Shown piece after piece: positions 52,501-57,439 of a DNA stretch of 64,000 nucleotides. The notes under the pieces are model-generated. The model saw only the letters and a list, made by a program, of their open reading frames with translations, was not told the origin of the DNA and ran no database searches. The stretch covers positions 1,538,614 to 1,602,613 of the forward strand of contig CM069444.1 of the NCBI GenBank assembly GCA_035610835.1, in the 5' to 3' direction. The position numbers and the translations under genes are program-made. This stretch comes from Ophiura sarsii (taxonomy: Eukaryota; Echinodermata; Ophiuroidea; Amphilepidida; Ophiuridae). The number at the start of each line of letters is the position of its first letter. Positions within the stretch are counted from its first letter, which is position 1.

Positions 52501-54096
52501 AATCCTTTTTTTTTTTACAGATTTAAACACCTGATACTGACACTATATTACGCCAGTGTTCTCAAAAATTTGCAGTGTATAAGCATAAATACTTCCATCA
52601 CTGCAAAATTTTGAGAAGACTGGCGTAATATAACGTCAGGTGTATGGTTTTGAACACTGGATACGTGTCAGGTGTTCAAAATCAGAGGTTTTGAACACTC
52701 CGGACACTTAAAAAATGTAACACCTTTTGAACACCTGAGACGTGTTCAAAATTGAATTTTTGTATTGGAAAAATCTTCTAGTCAAACTTACACAATTTTG
52801 ACTTTTTATTGCTGTTTGGGGGTGGAGGCAACTCTTTAAACCGAAATGACCGATAAATATTGCAAAATAAACCTTTTGGATTTTTAAAACACGTGCCAGG
52901 TGTTAAAAAGGTGTTCAAAATTGAACATCAACTTTCAAATTTAGAACACTCATATTCCATTTGTTCAGAATATGAGTGTTCGAAATTAGCACACTATAGT
53001 GTTCTAAGGCAGTGTTTTTGAACACCTCGGACGCGTCAGAACAATGTTCGGACGCGTCCGAGGCGTCCAATGTGTTCAAAATATGAGTGCCACGATGAAC
53101 GCTAATGTTCATAATAGCTAGTATGGAACACCTGATAGAACCTATGTGTTCAAAAATAAAAATTGCAATTGATATCATGTTAATTAAACTGCTCAAACTT
53201 AAGCAAAATTCTGTTATACCCTACACACCTACATCGGTAGTATGCGTCGTTCTTAAAATTCATGCCCCATTTCGTCACCTTATAATCATAAAAAAAATTG
53301 TGTCAGATGAAACTATGTCAGATAAAATTGAGTCAGGTCAGATTAATTGAGTCAGGTTACGGAAGAACCCCACTAGGGATACCTCTGTGAAGGGTATAAC
53401 AGAATTACTCCCAGACTTACACAATTTTGACTTTTTATTGCTGTTTGTGGGTGGAGGCAACTCTTTTAAACCGAAATGACCGATAAATATTGCAAAATAA
53501 ACCTTTTGGATTTTTTTGAGCACGTCTCAGGTGTTAAAAAGGTGTTACCTGATGAACACGTCCGTTTCAGTGTAGTATCAACAATTACGCCGCGATAGAC
53601 ACTTACGCGTGAGACATGCGTCATTATCCTGGATACCTTGGCTCCATCCCTCGCAGCAAAAGTAGATCAGTTCCTGATTTTTATTACATGCATCGCAGAC
53701 ATTTATCCTGGAATCAGAAATATTTTGGTTCTATGATCATAAATGTTAAGTTGTCTGCCATGCAAACTAAATGTTGCAAGATCATAAACATGGATACAAA
53801 ACCAGTTGAGCAAAAATAACATCAGTTCCATTGCAATAGAATAAATGAGTACTACATGTATGAAAGACCCAAATTAAACACACTCAAATATTGATGCAAA
53901 TTCAACACTATAGTATTAGAATAGTACATTTATCTCGGATTTTCATGAACAGTTTTTAAAGTGAAAGATATACGCACCCAGAAGACGACAAAGCAATGGT
54001 TGTGTCCGCATTGCTCCAACTTACTATCACGACCGTCAATACGATGACTCGCAGCAGCAGGATCCCCAAACATTCCCTTGTAATTGTGTAAGACAT
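15782..54096 (-). CDS. Modular class-B 7TM receptor: SP-CCxGW-EGF-SRCR-SMB-7TM, seven exons
   Basis: Seven minus-strand exons (54096-53978, 53707-53607, 51563-51471, 22935-22600, 19513-18734, 18400-16836, 16369-15782) join to 3582 nt, 1193 codons plus TGA, with no internal stop. Junction phases are 2,1,1,1,1,0 and all match. Layout by residue: signal peptide 1-30; cysteine module 41-73; EGF 75-104; SRCR 105-216; somatomedin-B 225-261; two YRNxxCAVCxx segments in exon 5; Pro-rich linker from 478; Asn-glycosylation-rich ectodomain; TM1-TM5 about 785-974; TM6-TM7 about 999-1041; cytoplasmic tail to 1193. The membrane part fits the Methuselah/adhesion class (GLPWLLGF, NSLQGVFVF). I find no GPS autoproteolysis motif. 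The role is inferred: a cell-surface adhesion or recognition receptor coupled to G proteins. Intron 3 is 28.5 kb and full of repeats, so joining the 5' three exons to the rest rests on phase and domain logic and needs a transcript. Confidence 0.72.
15800..16085 (-). repeat. In-frame ~70-bp coding repeat in the receptor tail
   Basis: Four tandem copies of a unit with GGACTCCTGGCTCGATCCTC and GACTCGCTAGAATCATTAGC keep the reading frame. It is not the same sequence as the adjacent 43-bp minisatellite. Copy number may vary between alleles. Confidence 0.75.
16370..16835 (-). other. Receptor intron 6
   Basis: 466-bp intron, GTAAAC ... TTTTTTCACAG in transcript sense. No further feature recognised. 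Confidence 0.8.
16836..18400 (-). CDS. Receptor exon 6: Pro-rich linker, ectodomain, TM1-TM5
   Basis: Acceptor TTTCAAG|GA, donor ATAAAG|GTAAAC, entry phase 1, exit phase 0, 521 whole codons. It opens PPPVPPRPLPPP. A cysteine-rich stretch follows (QCQPGQIFDHFQQMCRIFSC, then CSTGYRLDDEGTC), and then a long region with many N-x-S/T sites. TM1 is LLWISFVFFILSLIATFATF, TM2 MNFLFAFFVAQLMFILAP, TM3 ending WMNALSLVTT, TM4 YAWGGPVLIVAVCVTL, TM5 FAAPVGVLLLFNTGLFIY. The extracellular Cys of TM3 (KDMC) and of loop 2 (GAICWL) form the usual class-B bridge. The third loop starts FRRKISSARSTKKSKR. No GPS signature (HLTxF) precedes TM1. Confidence 0.9.
18401..18733 (-). other. Receptor intron 5
   Basis: 333-bp intron with GTAAGT donor and an AT-rich acceptor ending TTTCAAG. 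Nothing else recognised. Confidence 0.78.
18734..19513 (-). CDS. Receptor exon 5: somatomedin-B domain and paired YRNxxCAVC segments
   Basis: Acceptor GATACAG|AT, donor GGAA|GTAAGT, phase 1-1, 260 codons. Residues 225-261 hold eight cysteines in somatomedin-B spacing (CGSEC, GCKCDPLCQSYRDCCTDF, NC). After it come two related segments, STVYRNLYCAVCNQPD and KAYRNIFCAVCDNVYP, each with Tyr-Arg-Asn and Cys-Ala-Val-Cys, separated by about 95 residues. I do not know a named domain for them; similar motifs occur in Methuselah-like receptors of marine invertebrates as far as I recall. Somatomedin-B domains mediate protein binding; the partner here is unknown. Confidence 0.82.
20781..21452. mobile_element. 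672-bp mariner-type foldback MITE
   Basis: Ends CCGGGTGGTTCAAAAA in inverted orientation, directly inside TA (20779-20780 and 21453-21454). The arms are about 210-240 bp and include GAACGTATGCACAAAACTGA/CTTGTCCACGGGAGCGTC and its complement. No transposase. The CxGGGTGxxxC-A5 terminus is the Tc1/mariner style. Confidence 0.8.
21455..21891. mobile_element. Abutting MITE, GAGTGACTTCC ends
   Basis: TAGAGTAACTTCCAATTATT at 21453 and the complement of TAGAGTGACTTCCAATTATG ending at 21893 are inverted. Matching continues to CATTTGGATGAATCTT. It shares its left TA with the neighbouring 672-bp MITE. Outside both, CAACAAAAGAAAGTCAT (about 20749) and its complement (about 21919) face each other, so the pair sits inside a third, older inverted repeat. 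Confidence 0.65.
22386..22519. mobile_element. ~134-bp short MITE
   Basis: CTATGAGTAAGATATTCATG on the left faces CATGAATATCTTACTCGTAG on the right. No coding capacity. It lies 80 bp downstream of the SRCR exon in transcript sense. Confidence 0.55.
22600..22935 (-). CDS. Receptor exon 4: SRCR domain lacking one disulfide
   Basis: Acceptor CCTTTAG|TATCGG, donor GGCG|GTGAGT, phase 1-1, 112 codons. SRCR hallmarks: VRLLHG-like start (DSRLLHG), RGIVQVRTTTGEWSLV, NSHVLCRQLGFSFA, GVRFECGGHEESLQNC and ALQCG. Only four cysteines remain (about residues 151, 183, 193, 213). They match positions 3, 5, 6 and 8 of the SRCR pattern. Positions 2 and 7, which normally bond to each other, are both absent (SLVNPDNW where TVCDDxW is usual). 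This looks like loss of a whole disulfide with the fold retained, not random decay. Confidence 0.85.
23176..23215 (+). mobile_element. Lone mariner-type terminus
   Basis: TACAGGGTGTCCCTAAAAAA at 23178 is the same kind of end as the 50346-51418 element. I do not find its partner, so it is a truncated copy. Confidence 0.4.
23573..25090. repeat. Irregular 60-90 bp tandem repeat, GCTATTTAGCTATT type
   Basis: About 19 units, each with GGGTCGCGTGGCTAACGCGC, TATTAGGCTATTTAGCTATT and a GGAATTTAACAAATGATGAT stretch. The first four alternate in pairs (GTCCC and GTCGC variants), giving a higher-order period near 160 bp. Divergence grows to the right. The AGCTATT keyword reappears in the field at 28920-31040. 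Confidence 0.88.
25190..25930. repeat. Keyword-repeat field: AAACTTACCCCCTCTGAAAT in both orientations
   Basis: AAACTTAC(C)CCCTCTGAAAT, its complement, and GGCTATTCCAT or AACAGCCTTTTATTTC alternate about 20 times in direct and inverted orientation. No open frame of note. It looks like the inside of a foldback element. Confidence 0.75.
26215..28297. repeat. 640-745 bp macrosatellite with long poly-C tracts
   Basis: About three units begin GTCGGGG(G)AGGGGCCTTGGAATATTC at 26233, 26974 and 27613. Each contains two or three copies of a sub-repeat, TTTTAAGAACGACGCAACAT then CCTCTGTCATGTCATTTAGT, that runs into a poly-C tract of 10-25 bases. The fourth unit is broken at 28297 by a non-repeat segment and resumes as a degraded tail at about 28575-28680. 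Confidence 0.9.
28298..28574. other. Foreign segment interrupting the macrosatellite
   Basis: This 280-bp stretch has a different, less repetitive texture (CGTCTCGGACGATCCAATAT, GGCAACGGGAGTGCACC) and is framed by satellite on both sides. No domain recognised in any frame; origin unknown. Confidence 0.4.
28688..28900 (+). mobile_element. TA|CACTCT element end, AGAACC keyword, incomplete
   Basis: TA|CACTCTAAGAAAAAGGGTTC is followed by AGAACC/GGTTCT motifs, as in the 56373-57125 palindrome. From about 28780 the keyword changes to AACGTTGG/CCAACGTT. No right end found. Confidence 0.5.
28920..31040. repeat. AATAGC/TTAGC keyword field with a ~650-bp tandem duplication
   Basis: Units contain AATTAGCCACATTAGCACCT, TGAATTATACATTATACATT and AATAGCCGCCGCTA. 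A block starting GTATTAGCTCTTGGTAGC at about 29720 repeats at about 30367 with few changes, roughly 647 bp apart. A 130-bp block (28966-29095) is also repeated at once (29045-29170). No genes. Confidence 0.82.
31767..32144. mobile_element. 378-bp MITE, GGGAGTGTTCAT ends
   Basis: GGGAGTGTTCATTATAAATA on the left faces the complement of GGGAGTGTTCATAAATACTT on the right. The interior has three GGATCAAGAAAAAAA motifs. A related left end without partner is at 33427. The 108-codon frame inside is repeat-derived. Confidence 0.6.
33962..34755. mobile_element. 794-bp foldback element flanked by TTAA
   Basis: TTAA (33958-33961) precedes GGTTGGTGTCAACCCTGTTT and the complement is followed by TTAA (34756-34759). 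The arms are about 345 bp and nearly identical; the ~75-bp centre has a G-run and CCTGAAGCCATCTTGTTGAT. A TTAA target is the piggyBac hallmark, but there is no transposase to confirm. Half of another copy lies at 44215-44676. Confidence 0.8.
35090..35470. repeat. Low-complexity region with poly-C tracts
   Basis: AGGGGCAGATTTGGGTGGGG opens a segment with two long C-runs and several GGGCGCC/GACAAGGCG motifs. It may be one end of a TIR element; no partner is certain. Confidence 0.4.
35633..35700 (-). mobile_element. 3' tail of a minus-strand LINE or SINE
   Basis: An ACAT microsatellite at 35633-35651 adjoins AAGAGGATTTATAGGGCGCCTA, similar to the 3' ends of L2/CR1 elements in this window (microsatellite plus ATTTATAnxGCGCT). 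No coding part remains. Confidence 0.4.
35715..35914. mobile_element. 200-bp hAT-like MITE, TTGCCCGG keyword
   Basis: CAGCGTCCGAATTAAG faces the complement of CAGCGTTCGCGTTAAG. The interior repeats GGTTGCCCGG and CCGGGCAACC. The flanks share only ACAAAC, so any 8-bp duplication has decayed. Confidence 0.5.
37209..37516. mobile_element. 308-bp hAT MITE with perfect 8-bp target duplication
   Basis: CAGGGGCGGACTGG and its complement CCAGTCCGCCCCTG form the ends. AACATACA stands on both sides (37201-37208 and 37517-37524), the 8-bp duplication expected of hAT. Inside are seven copies of an ~17-bp motif, CACGGTCACAAAATTTCG. It sits beside the 3' end of the LINE at 37525. Confidence 0.92.
37525..40250 (-). 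pseudogene. L2-like LINE, frameshifted, invaded by an hAT element
   Basis: Reading leftward: endonuclease end NDNDAKQFTQLLDSCCLLQH, interrupted at 40139-39651, then GHTLDLLISHKMEDLV and GLPSDHFAV. Next is a linker (ALVLAPAETACDLVNQYNSI), then RT with QSAYRQFHSTETDLL, VLLDYSSAFDT (motif A), WGVPQGSVKGP (B) and YADDTQMYL (C). The end has SLQRVQNSAARLITGTKRRE, DLHWLTVKDRIHFKILLL and finally APKLWNKI. At least four frame breaks separate these parts. Motifs B and C are intact at residue level, unlike the LINE at 11922. It is cut at the 5' side where the 91-bp repeat begins. Confidence 0.9.
39659..40131. mobile_element. 473-bp hAT element inserted in the LINE endonuclease
   Basis: Ends CAGGCCTTCTCAAATGG and the complement of CAGGCCTTCCCAATT. 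The 8-bp duplication CTCTACAT is perfect (39651-39658 and 40132-40139). Removing element and one copy of the duplication restores the LINE frame from LLQHVE to GPTHVDGHT. Subterminal GTGGCGCGCGCGCCAC is palindromic. No full transposase; a short Cys/His-rich frame inside is not convincing. Confidence 0.92.
40250..40570. repeat. 91-bp minisatellite, cluster 1
   Basis: Three to four units with CCTGGAGCCATAGTCTGCCC, GGTACAGTAAAGTATAGGTT and GGTGTCTGGCACTCATCTAT, then GTCTGATAGGACACACAGTCG. Two further clusters are at 43785 and 45563. Confidence 0.9.
40778..41103 (+). pseudogene. C-terminal fragment of another LINE with CCAA tail
   Basis: An open frame after TAG (40775) reads SKRLLHAINTQMLSYFGHIS, RRKGNNLEKMVMQGMIEGKR, KRGRPRSRWIDQIK and ENRYLWRSICK, stopping at 41077. 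RGRPRxRWxDxIK then W(R)xxx is the tail of RTE/Nimb-type polymerases. The 3' end is a CCAA repeat (GAACCAACCAACCAACCAG, 41085-41103). The 5' part is missing. Confidence 0.85.
41395..41480 (+). repeat. tRNA-like SINE fragment
   Basis: TAGCTCAATCGATAAGAGCG is a good box A and GGTTCGAATCC a good box B, 40 bp apart. The middle does not fold as a standard anticodon arm and the acceptor stem is poor, so SINE or pseudogene is likelier than tRNA. Confidence 0.5.
42482..43157. mobile_element. 676-bp foldback element
   Basis: TTTAGTTCACATTC on the left and GAATGTGAACTAAA on the right begin ~260-bp arms that include TTGGCCAATTCCAATATGGC, CTTTTGATTTTTGATGGATG and AAAGGTCAACGACCTTTTC, with a few divergent spots. 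The flanks share TTGTCGCAACTGxTATAG in direct orientation (about 42421 and 43205). Frames in it are by-products. Confidence 0.8.
43333..43415 (-). repeat. tRNA-derived SINE fragment
   Basis: On the minus strand TTAGCACGGTTAGTGTAATG (box A) and GGTTGTGGGTTCGAGTCCC (box B) are about 35 bp apart, with GTCGCTTGAGGAGCGAGAGG between. It resembles the fragment at 3226. It could fold as a tRNA-like hairpin, but the ends do not pair. Confidence 0.5.
43785..44195. repeat. 91-bp minisatellite, cluster 2
   Basis: Four to five units of the CCATAGTCCGCCCTATACAG variant. It follows a C-run (43760-43780) and ends just before the half-copy of the TTAA foldback. Confidence 0.9.
44215..44676. mobile_element. 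Half copy of the TTAA foldback
   Basis: From a G-run it matches the centre and right arm of the 33962-34755 element up to GACACCAACCTTAA. The left arm is absent; the 91-bp repeat occupies its place. Confidence 0.8.
45400..45505. repeat. CCT/CTT polypyrimidine microsatellite
   Basis: About 100 bp of almost pure pyrimidine on the plus strand, mostly CTTCCTCCTTCTCCTC. The charged Lys/Arg/Glu frames across it are not genes. Confidence 0.9.
45563..45820. repeat. 91-bp minisatellite, cluster 3
   Basis: Three units, the first beginning GTGTCTGGCACTCATCTATG. A worn single copy may also be at 47632-47680. Confidence 0.88.
46950..48139. other. Spacer between the two GCGCG fields
   Basis: A ~190-bp block (CTTAAACATCACTGTTTxGTC to GCATGTACGAATTA) is present twice, at about 47020-47140 and 47245-47375. 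C-runs lie at 47150 and 47560. No gene recognised. Confidence 0.5.
48140..49200. repeat. GCGCG-motif tandem field, inverted
   Basis: About ten units complementary to the 44690-46945 field (CAAGCTTAACAAGATGGCTT, CAGGAACGTTTTCTGGACCA, ATTTTTTGCGCGCT). The two fields face each other across 47.0-48.1 kb. Confidence 0.8.
49620..49871. mobile_element. 252-bp foldback, CACTGCTAAAA ends, GTTGAGTAAA keyword
   Basis: CACTGCTAAAATGTTGAGTA and its complement are the ends. The interior alternates GTTGAGTAAA/TTTACTCAAC and ATATTGGGCAT about ten times. TG stands on both flanks. Confidence 0.8.
50346..51418 (+). mobile_element. 1.07-kb mariner-like element with transposase remnant
   Basis: CCGGGTGTCCCTAAAAAAAG and the complement of CAGGGTGTCCCTAAAAAAGG lie inside TA on both sides (50344-50345, 51419-51420). 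TIR similarity runs about 60 bp (GTGCACGTGTTTACC...). A plus-strand frame at 50734-50982 reads FSKQDRRHMAVFMVLKYHET followed by RSPAEVTREFAIHFP, like the helix-turn-helix N-terminus of mariner-class transposases that work with such ends. The DDE catalytic part is missing, so it is a deletion derivative. It ends 50 bp from receptor exon 3. Confidence 0.8.
51471..51563 (-). CDS. Receptor exon 3: single EGF-like domain
   Basis: Acceptor ATACAG|CT and donor GATATTG|GTAAGT, phase 1 on both sides, 31 codons. It reads VCDPSCGHGECTSPGVCTCS followed by VGFVGEICDI. Six cysteines in EGF spacing (C-x3-C-x4-C-x5-C-x1-C-x8-C) and the G-F-x-G-x-x-C ending are clear. It lacks the Asp/Asn pattern of calcium-binding EGF. 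A symmetric 1-1 exon is the classic unit of exon shuffling. Confidence 0.85.
51655..51815 (+). repeat. Dispersed repeat shared with 22170-22325
   Basis: CCATATTTGGAATTACCATG, TAATCCTTGAGATAGGCC and GTTGGGAAAGGTTTCTGA correspond to similar words in the same order at 22205-22325. Both copies lie near receptor exons. Its nature is unknown. Confidence 0.6.
52599..53572. mobile_element. CACTG-ended element, AGGTGTTCAAAA keyword
   Basis: It begins CACTGCAAAATTTTGAGAAG and ends CAGTG followed by TA (53573). The keyword GTGTTCAAAA/TTTTGAACAC occurs about 15 times in both orientations. A ~130-bp block (ACACAATTTTGACTTTTTAT to GGTGTTAAAAAGGTGTT) is present at 52790-52920 and 53414-53548 in direct orientation. 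Immediately left, 52543-52577 is an inverted copy of the end, making a hairpin. Confidence 0.62.
53607..53707 (-). CDS. Receptor exon 2: CCxGW cysteine module
   Basis: Acceptor TTCCAG|G and donor ACGC|GTAAGT, entering in phase 2 and leaving in phase 1. It encodes INVCDACNKNQELIYFCCEG followed by WSQGIQDNDACLT. The Cys-Cys-x-Gly-Trp motif before an EGF module resembles the end of EMI domains (CCPGW). The whole EMI domain is not present, so EMI-like is the most that can be said. The last Thr joins Pro and the VCDPSC start of the EGF exon, the usual CCxGW-EGF connection. Confidence 0.7.
53978..54096 (-). CDS. Receptor exon 1: start codon and signal peptide
   Basis: ATG at 54096 begins MSYTITRECLGILLLRVIVL, a basic N-terminus and a hydrophobic core followed by TVVIVSWSNA. 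A signal-peptidase site is likely after Ala30. The exon ends SSSG with donor GG|GTGCGT, phase 2. A different frame over the same DNA is longer (stop near 53930) but has no signal sequence and does not splice in phase. The start context is CAGCAATGT. An out-of-frame ATG lies 11 nt upstream (NVLHNYKG frame). Confidence 0.68.
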
Positions 54097-54286
54097 TGCT
54101 GGGCATTATTGTGTAAAAATTCACAACAGTTGATGAAGCTGATATGTAATATCGACGACGTTAATTAACGAATCACAAAATCGTTTGCTTTGCCGTCTCA
54201 TGATATAGTGCAGTATTAATCGACACAACTTACTTCCGTCAAGTTCAAAATCGTTCCTGGACGATTACACGAACAAAGGCGATACC

Positions 54287-54632
54287 TTAAAGGGGCATTG
54301 AGAGATACGTATGGAAGTGCACCCTCAATGTTCGTGGAATAGGGTTTTTTTCACCAAAGTAATACTTAGGCATCTCAAACCGTTTACCTTAATTCGCAGT
54401 ATATCATGTAATATTTCACAATTTATTAATTTCGATGTAGATCACATCGAAATTAACTGCAGAAGTCGGCACACAACACATTGCTTCACTAGAATGTCTA
54501 TCTAGCGCCATCACCTCAACCCTGTTCCCATGAAATATTACGTTTCTGGGTTCTATTATATCTAGATTCTATTGAAACTTTTTATTATTTTTAAATTTCA
54601 TTTTTATCGCCAATCTCTCCGTGCCCCTTTAA
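54287..54632. mobile_element. 346-bp TTAAAGGGGCA MITE upstream of the receptor start
   Basis: TTAAAGGGGCATTGAGAGAT faces the complement of TTAAAGGGGCACGGAGAGAT. TTAA is at each outer edge. TTTCGATGT-AGATC-ACATCGAAA inside (about 54431) is a perfect hairpin. It starts 191 bp before the start codon in transcript sense, so it may affect the promoter. Confidence 0.65.
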
Positions 54633-55610
54633 CATTTATGAACCATTGCCACGCGCACTTTTGTAAATGTGTACTATTGTCACCTTACCTTTGAAAGTTA
54701 TTGGGTCGAAATAATTGCGTGGGTGAACTGTCAACTATTGTTAGTGGTATACACATACCTGGCAAGAGTTGAAAGAATTGTTTGCAAATTGTTTATTTTA
54801 TTTATTTCCTCCGGAAAACGTCTAAAATAATATGATTGGGGGAAAAAATCGCTCGCGTTTTCGGCTTTACTATGATTTAATCACCGTTGCAGCATGCTGA
54901 AATTGAGTATCGACGGTACCTATGGAGATCTTCGTTAAAGAACTGAAGAGCTAAATGTCACTGCAAAGAGAACTAATATTTATTTATTTTTTAAATTGCA
55001 AGGAAGCTAAAAGTTTATAAATATGTTACAAAACTCTAGCAGAAAAGAAAATGGACTCAGAACTTAAGATGTGTGAACCTGGCAATTATTTTCCTTCACA
55101 AAATTAATGTGAATGATGCTTGTGTTTGAGTGCAGTTGATCATGGTTCAAAGTGTCTTCAGAATATTTTATTTGTGTGATAATCTAATAAGTTACGTTTT
55201 ATTTATATCTTAAATGCAGGGTTTTACCACATTTGCGGGAATATTGTCTAATAATATGCTTAATATGCTACACACAAAAATGCAGATACGTGCATTGCTG
55301 GTGAACACTAACTCCATGTCACCATGCCACAGTAACAAACAGTCATGTCTTATACCATTGGAATGGTGAAAAAGAGGTCAGCATACAAACGTGTCATATG
55401 TTGACAATTTTCCAATTGATTACTTTCATTCTTTCGGAAGATAGAATAGAGACGGTTTATAAATACAACAACAAGTTATGGTTCAATGCACGCATCAATG
55501 TCAATGTCAAGGGCCGTTACAATCCGTGCACATGATTATCGATGCACCCTCTGAATGAAAAGTTTTCTCAACTGATTTTACCATATGTTGGGTGAATTTG
55601 AATTTGAATT
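54633..55610. other. About 1 kb without recognised features
   Basis: AT-rich sequence upstream of the receptor gene. I see no TATA-initiator pair or exon that I would defend. Confidence 0.35.
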
Positions 55611-55612
55611 TG

Positions 55613-55925
55613 TAGGGTGTTTCAAAAAAGTGCTCCTTGGGGGACAGAAATAATTAACAATACATGACATGTTTTGGTTTTATTTAAAAGAAATGGACTG
55701 TTGGTAAGCGCTATTTAAGTCCTCGATCACATCAAAACCGTCTTAGATCAAAATCTCATCTCATTAAATGTGACATCCCCTAACTCCTAAGGTATGGTAA
55801 ATTCGGGAACAATAGTGCAAATTCCAATCCAATTTGGTAACATTTCATTGAACGGTATAGAATTGGACTTTCGACTGACAAAACTTCATTGGATATTCCA
55901 TTGATTTATACTTTATAGGATACAT
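55613..55925 (+). mobile_element. Incomplete mariner-type MITE
   Basis: AGGGTGTTTCAAAAAAGTGC after TGT resembles a mariner terminus. The body (CTCATTxAATGTGAC, GGACTTTCGACTGACAAAAC) is related to 20060-20230. No right end found. Confidence 0.4.
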
Positions 55926-56372
55926 AAATGTAATAATAATAATACTAAACTTGTAAACAACAAGCTTCTATAGGCGCTTTACATAAACCATGAAAATGCT
56001 AATACAAACTTAAATATGCATAAAGATATAGCACAAAATATTTTTTAAGATGAAGATAAGAAGTTAAAAATACTGCATAAAATTGACACCAATGACGCAA
56101 GGTTAACATGGTTAAAAGATGAACAACTATGACAAATTTATAACAGAACATCATAGATAGAATACAGCATAAAATTGAAACCAATGACTAGTTAAAAGAT
56201 GAAAAACAATGACAAATTGATTAAAAAAACACATACAATACAATTCATGAGATAATACCAAATAATTTACCATATTAAAAACTACATATAATTTACATTT
56301 TGTCTTATAATAATTGCACATGACGGTGATAAACATTTATCCAATTGCAAATATTTCAGATGTTGTACATTA
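55926..56372 (-). mobile_element. 3' UTR-like LINE remnant
   Basis: A TAA microsatellite (55930-55945) next to TTCTATAGGCGCTTTACATAA is the same kind of terminus as the LINE at 11922. It continues after the palindrome at about 57128-57430. No coding part is left. Two short direct repeats (TAAAATTGACACCAATGAC type) lie at 56076 and 56170. Confidence 0.4.
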
Positions 56373-57125
56373 CACTCTTAGAAAAAATGGTTCGTTTAAG
56401 AACCCTTTTTTGTCCCGCGGGGAGCACCTTTTGGCCTAAAAGGTTCTAAAAAGAACCTTAGAATGGTTCTTTGAAGAACTTTCAAATTTTAAATAAGACA
56501 TAAAGGTATATTTACTTTTTTGTTTTTATGTAATATGCAAATTCAAGAGAAATGTAAACAAATTTAGTCCTTTTCAACTGTTAAAAATCATTTCTTCTTG
56601 GCTAAAAACATTTTTTACCGTTTTACCAAGAACCATTGAGGGTTCTCCATAATTTTTCCCCAAAAGGTTCTTGAAGCTTGAGGAACCATTTTCTTGGCTA
56701 AAGAACCCTTTTAGAACCTTTTTTGGTTCTAAAAGGAACCCAATAAAATTTCTATAGGGTTCCTTTTAAAACCAAAAAAGGTTCTAAAAGGGTTCTTTAG
56801 CCAAGAAAATGGTTCCTCAAGCTTCAAGAACCTTTTGGGAAAAAATTATGGAGAACCCTCAATGGTTCTTGGTAAAACGGTAAAAAATGTTTTTAGCCAA
56901 GAAGAAATGATTTTTAACAGTTGAAAAGGATTAAATTTGTTTACATTTCTCTTGAATTTGCATATTACATAAAAACAAAAAAGTAAATATACCTTTAGGT
57001 CTTATTTAAAATTTGAAAGTTCTTCAAAGAACCATTCTAAGGTTCTTTTTAGAACCTTTTAGGCCAAAAGGTGCTCCCCGCGGGACAAAAAAGGGTTCTT
57101 AAACGAACCATTTTTTCTAAGAGTG
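56373..57125. mobile_element. 753-bp near-perfect palindrome, TA|CACTCTTAGAAAAA ends
   Basis: The left arm 56373-56741 and right arm 56757-57125 are complementary with only a few differences; the spacer is 15 bp (56742-56756). TA flanks both sides. The keyword AGAACC/GGTTCT occurs some 20 times. A GTCCCGCGGGGAGCACCTTT stretch is near each end. No coding capacity. The arms being so alike suggests recent origin or correction between arms. Confidence 0.93.
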
Positions 57126-57439
57126 TACCATGGAAATTGAAACACAGTGTGAAAGGACGTTGAGGGGAGAGGTTACCAGCACTTCACCCTCAGGAAATAT
57201 TGCACAAATGTTGATGGCTTATGGCTACATAGCAATGAAGCCATAAGCAATATAAATATTTTACTGTATCATATTTGATAACAATTATACGCGAAGAAGA
57301 CATATCAGAATATATTGCACATAGTAGATAACTGGTTGGTATCACAATGACATTTGAAATAAGGCGTTGTGGAAGCTGTAAAAACTCTGCCCCGTGCTGG
57401 AGGGGAGAAGTAACTAGCACTTGCACCCTAAACAATATA

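Noticed and set aside
53930..54124. 64-codon minus-strand frame starting MNFYTIMPSNVL; first read as part of a fucolectin/discoidin domain, with a donor at 54024
   Set aside because: Its exon would enter in phase 2 and leave in phase 1, not matching exon 2. The overlapping frame has a signal peptide and matches.
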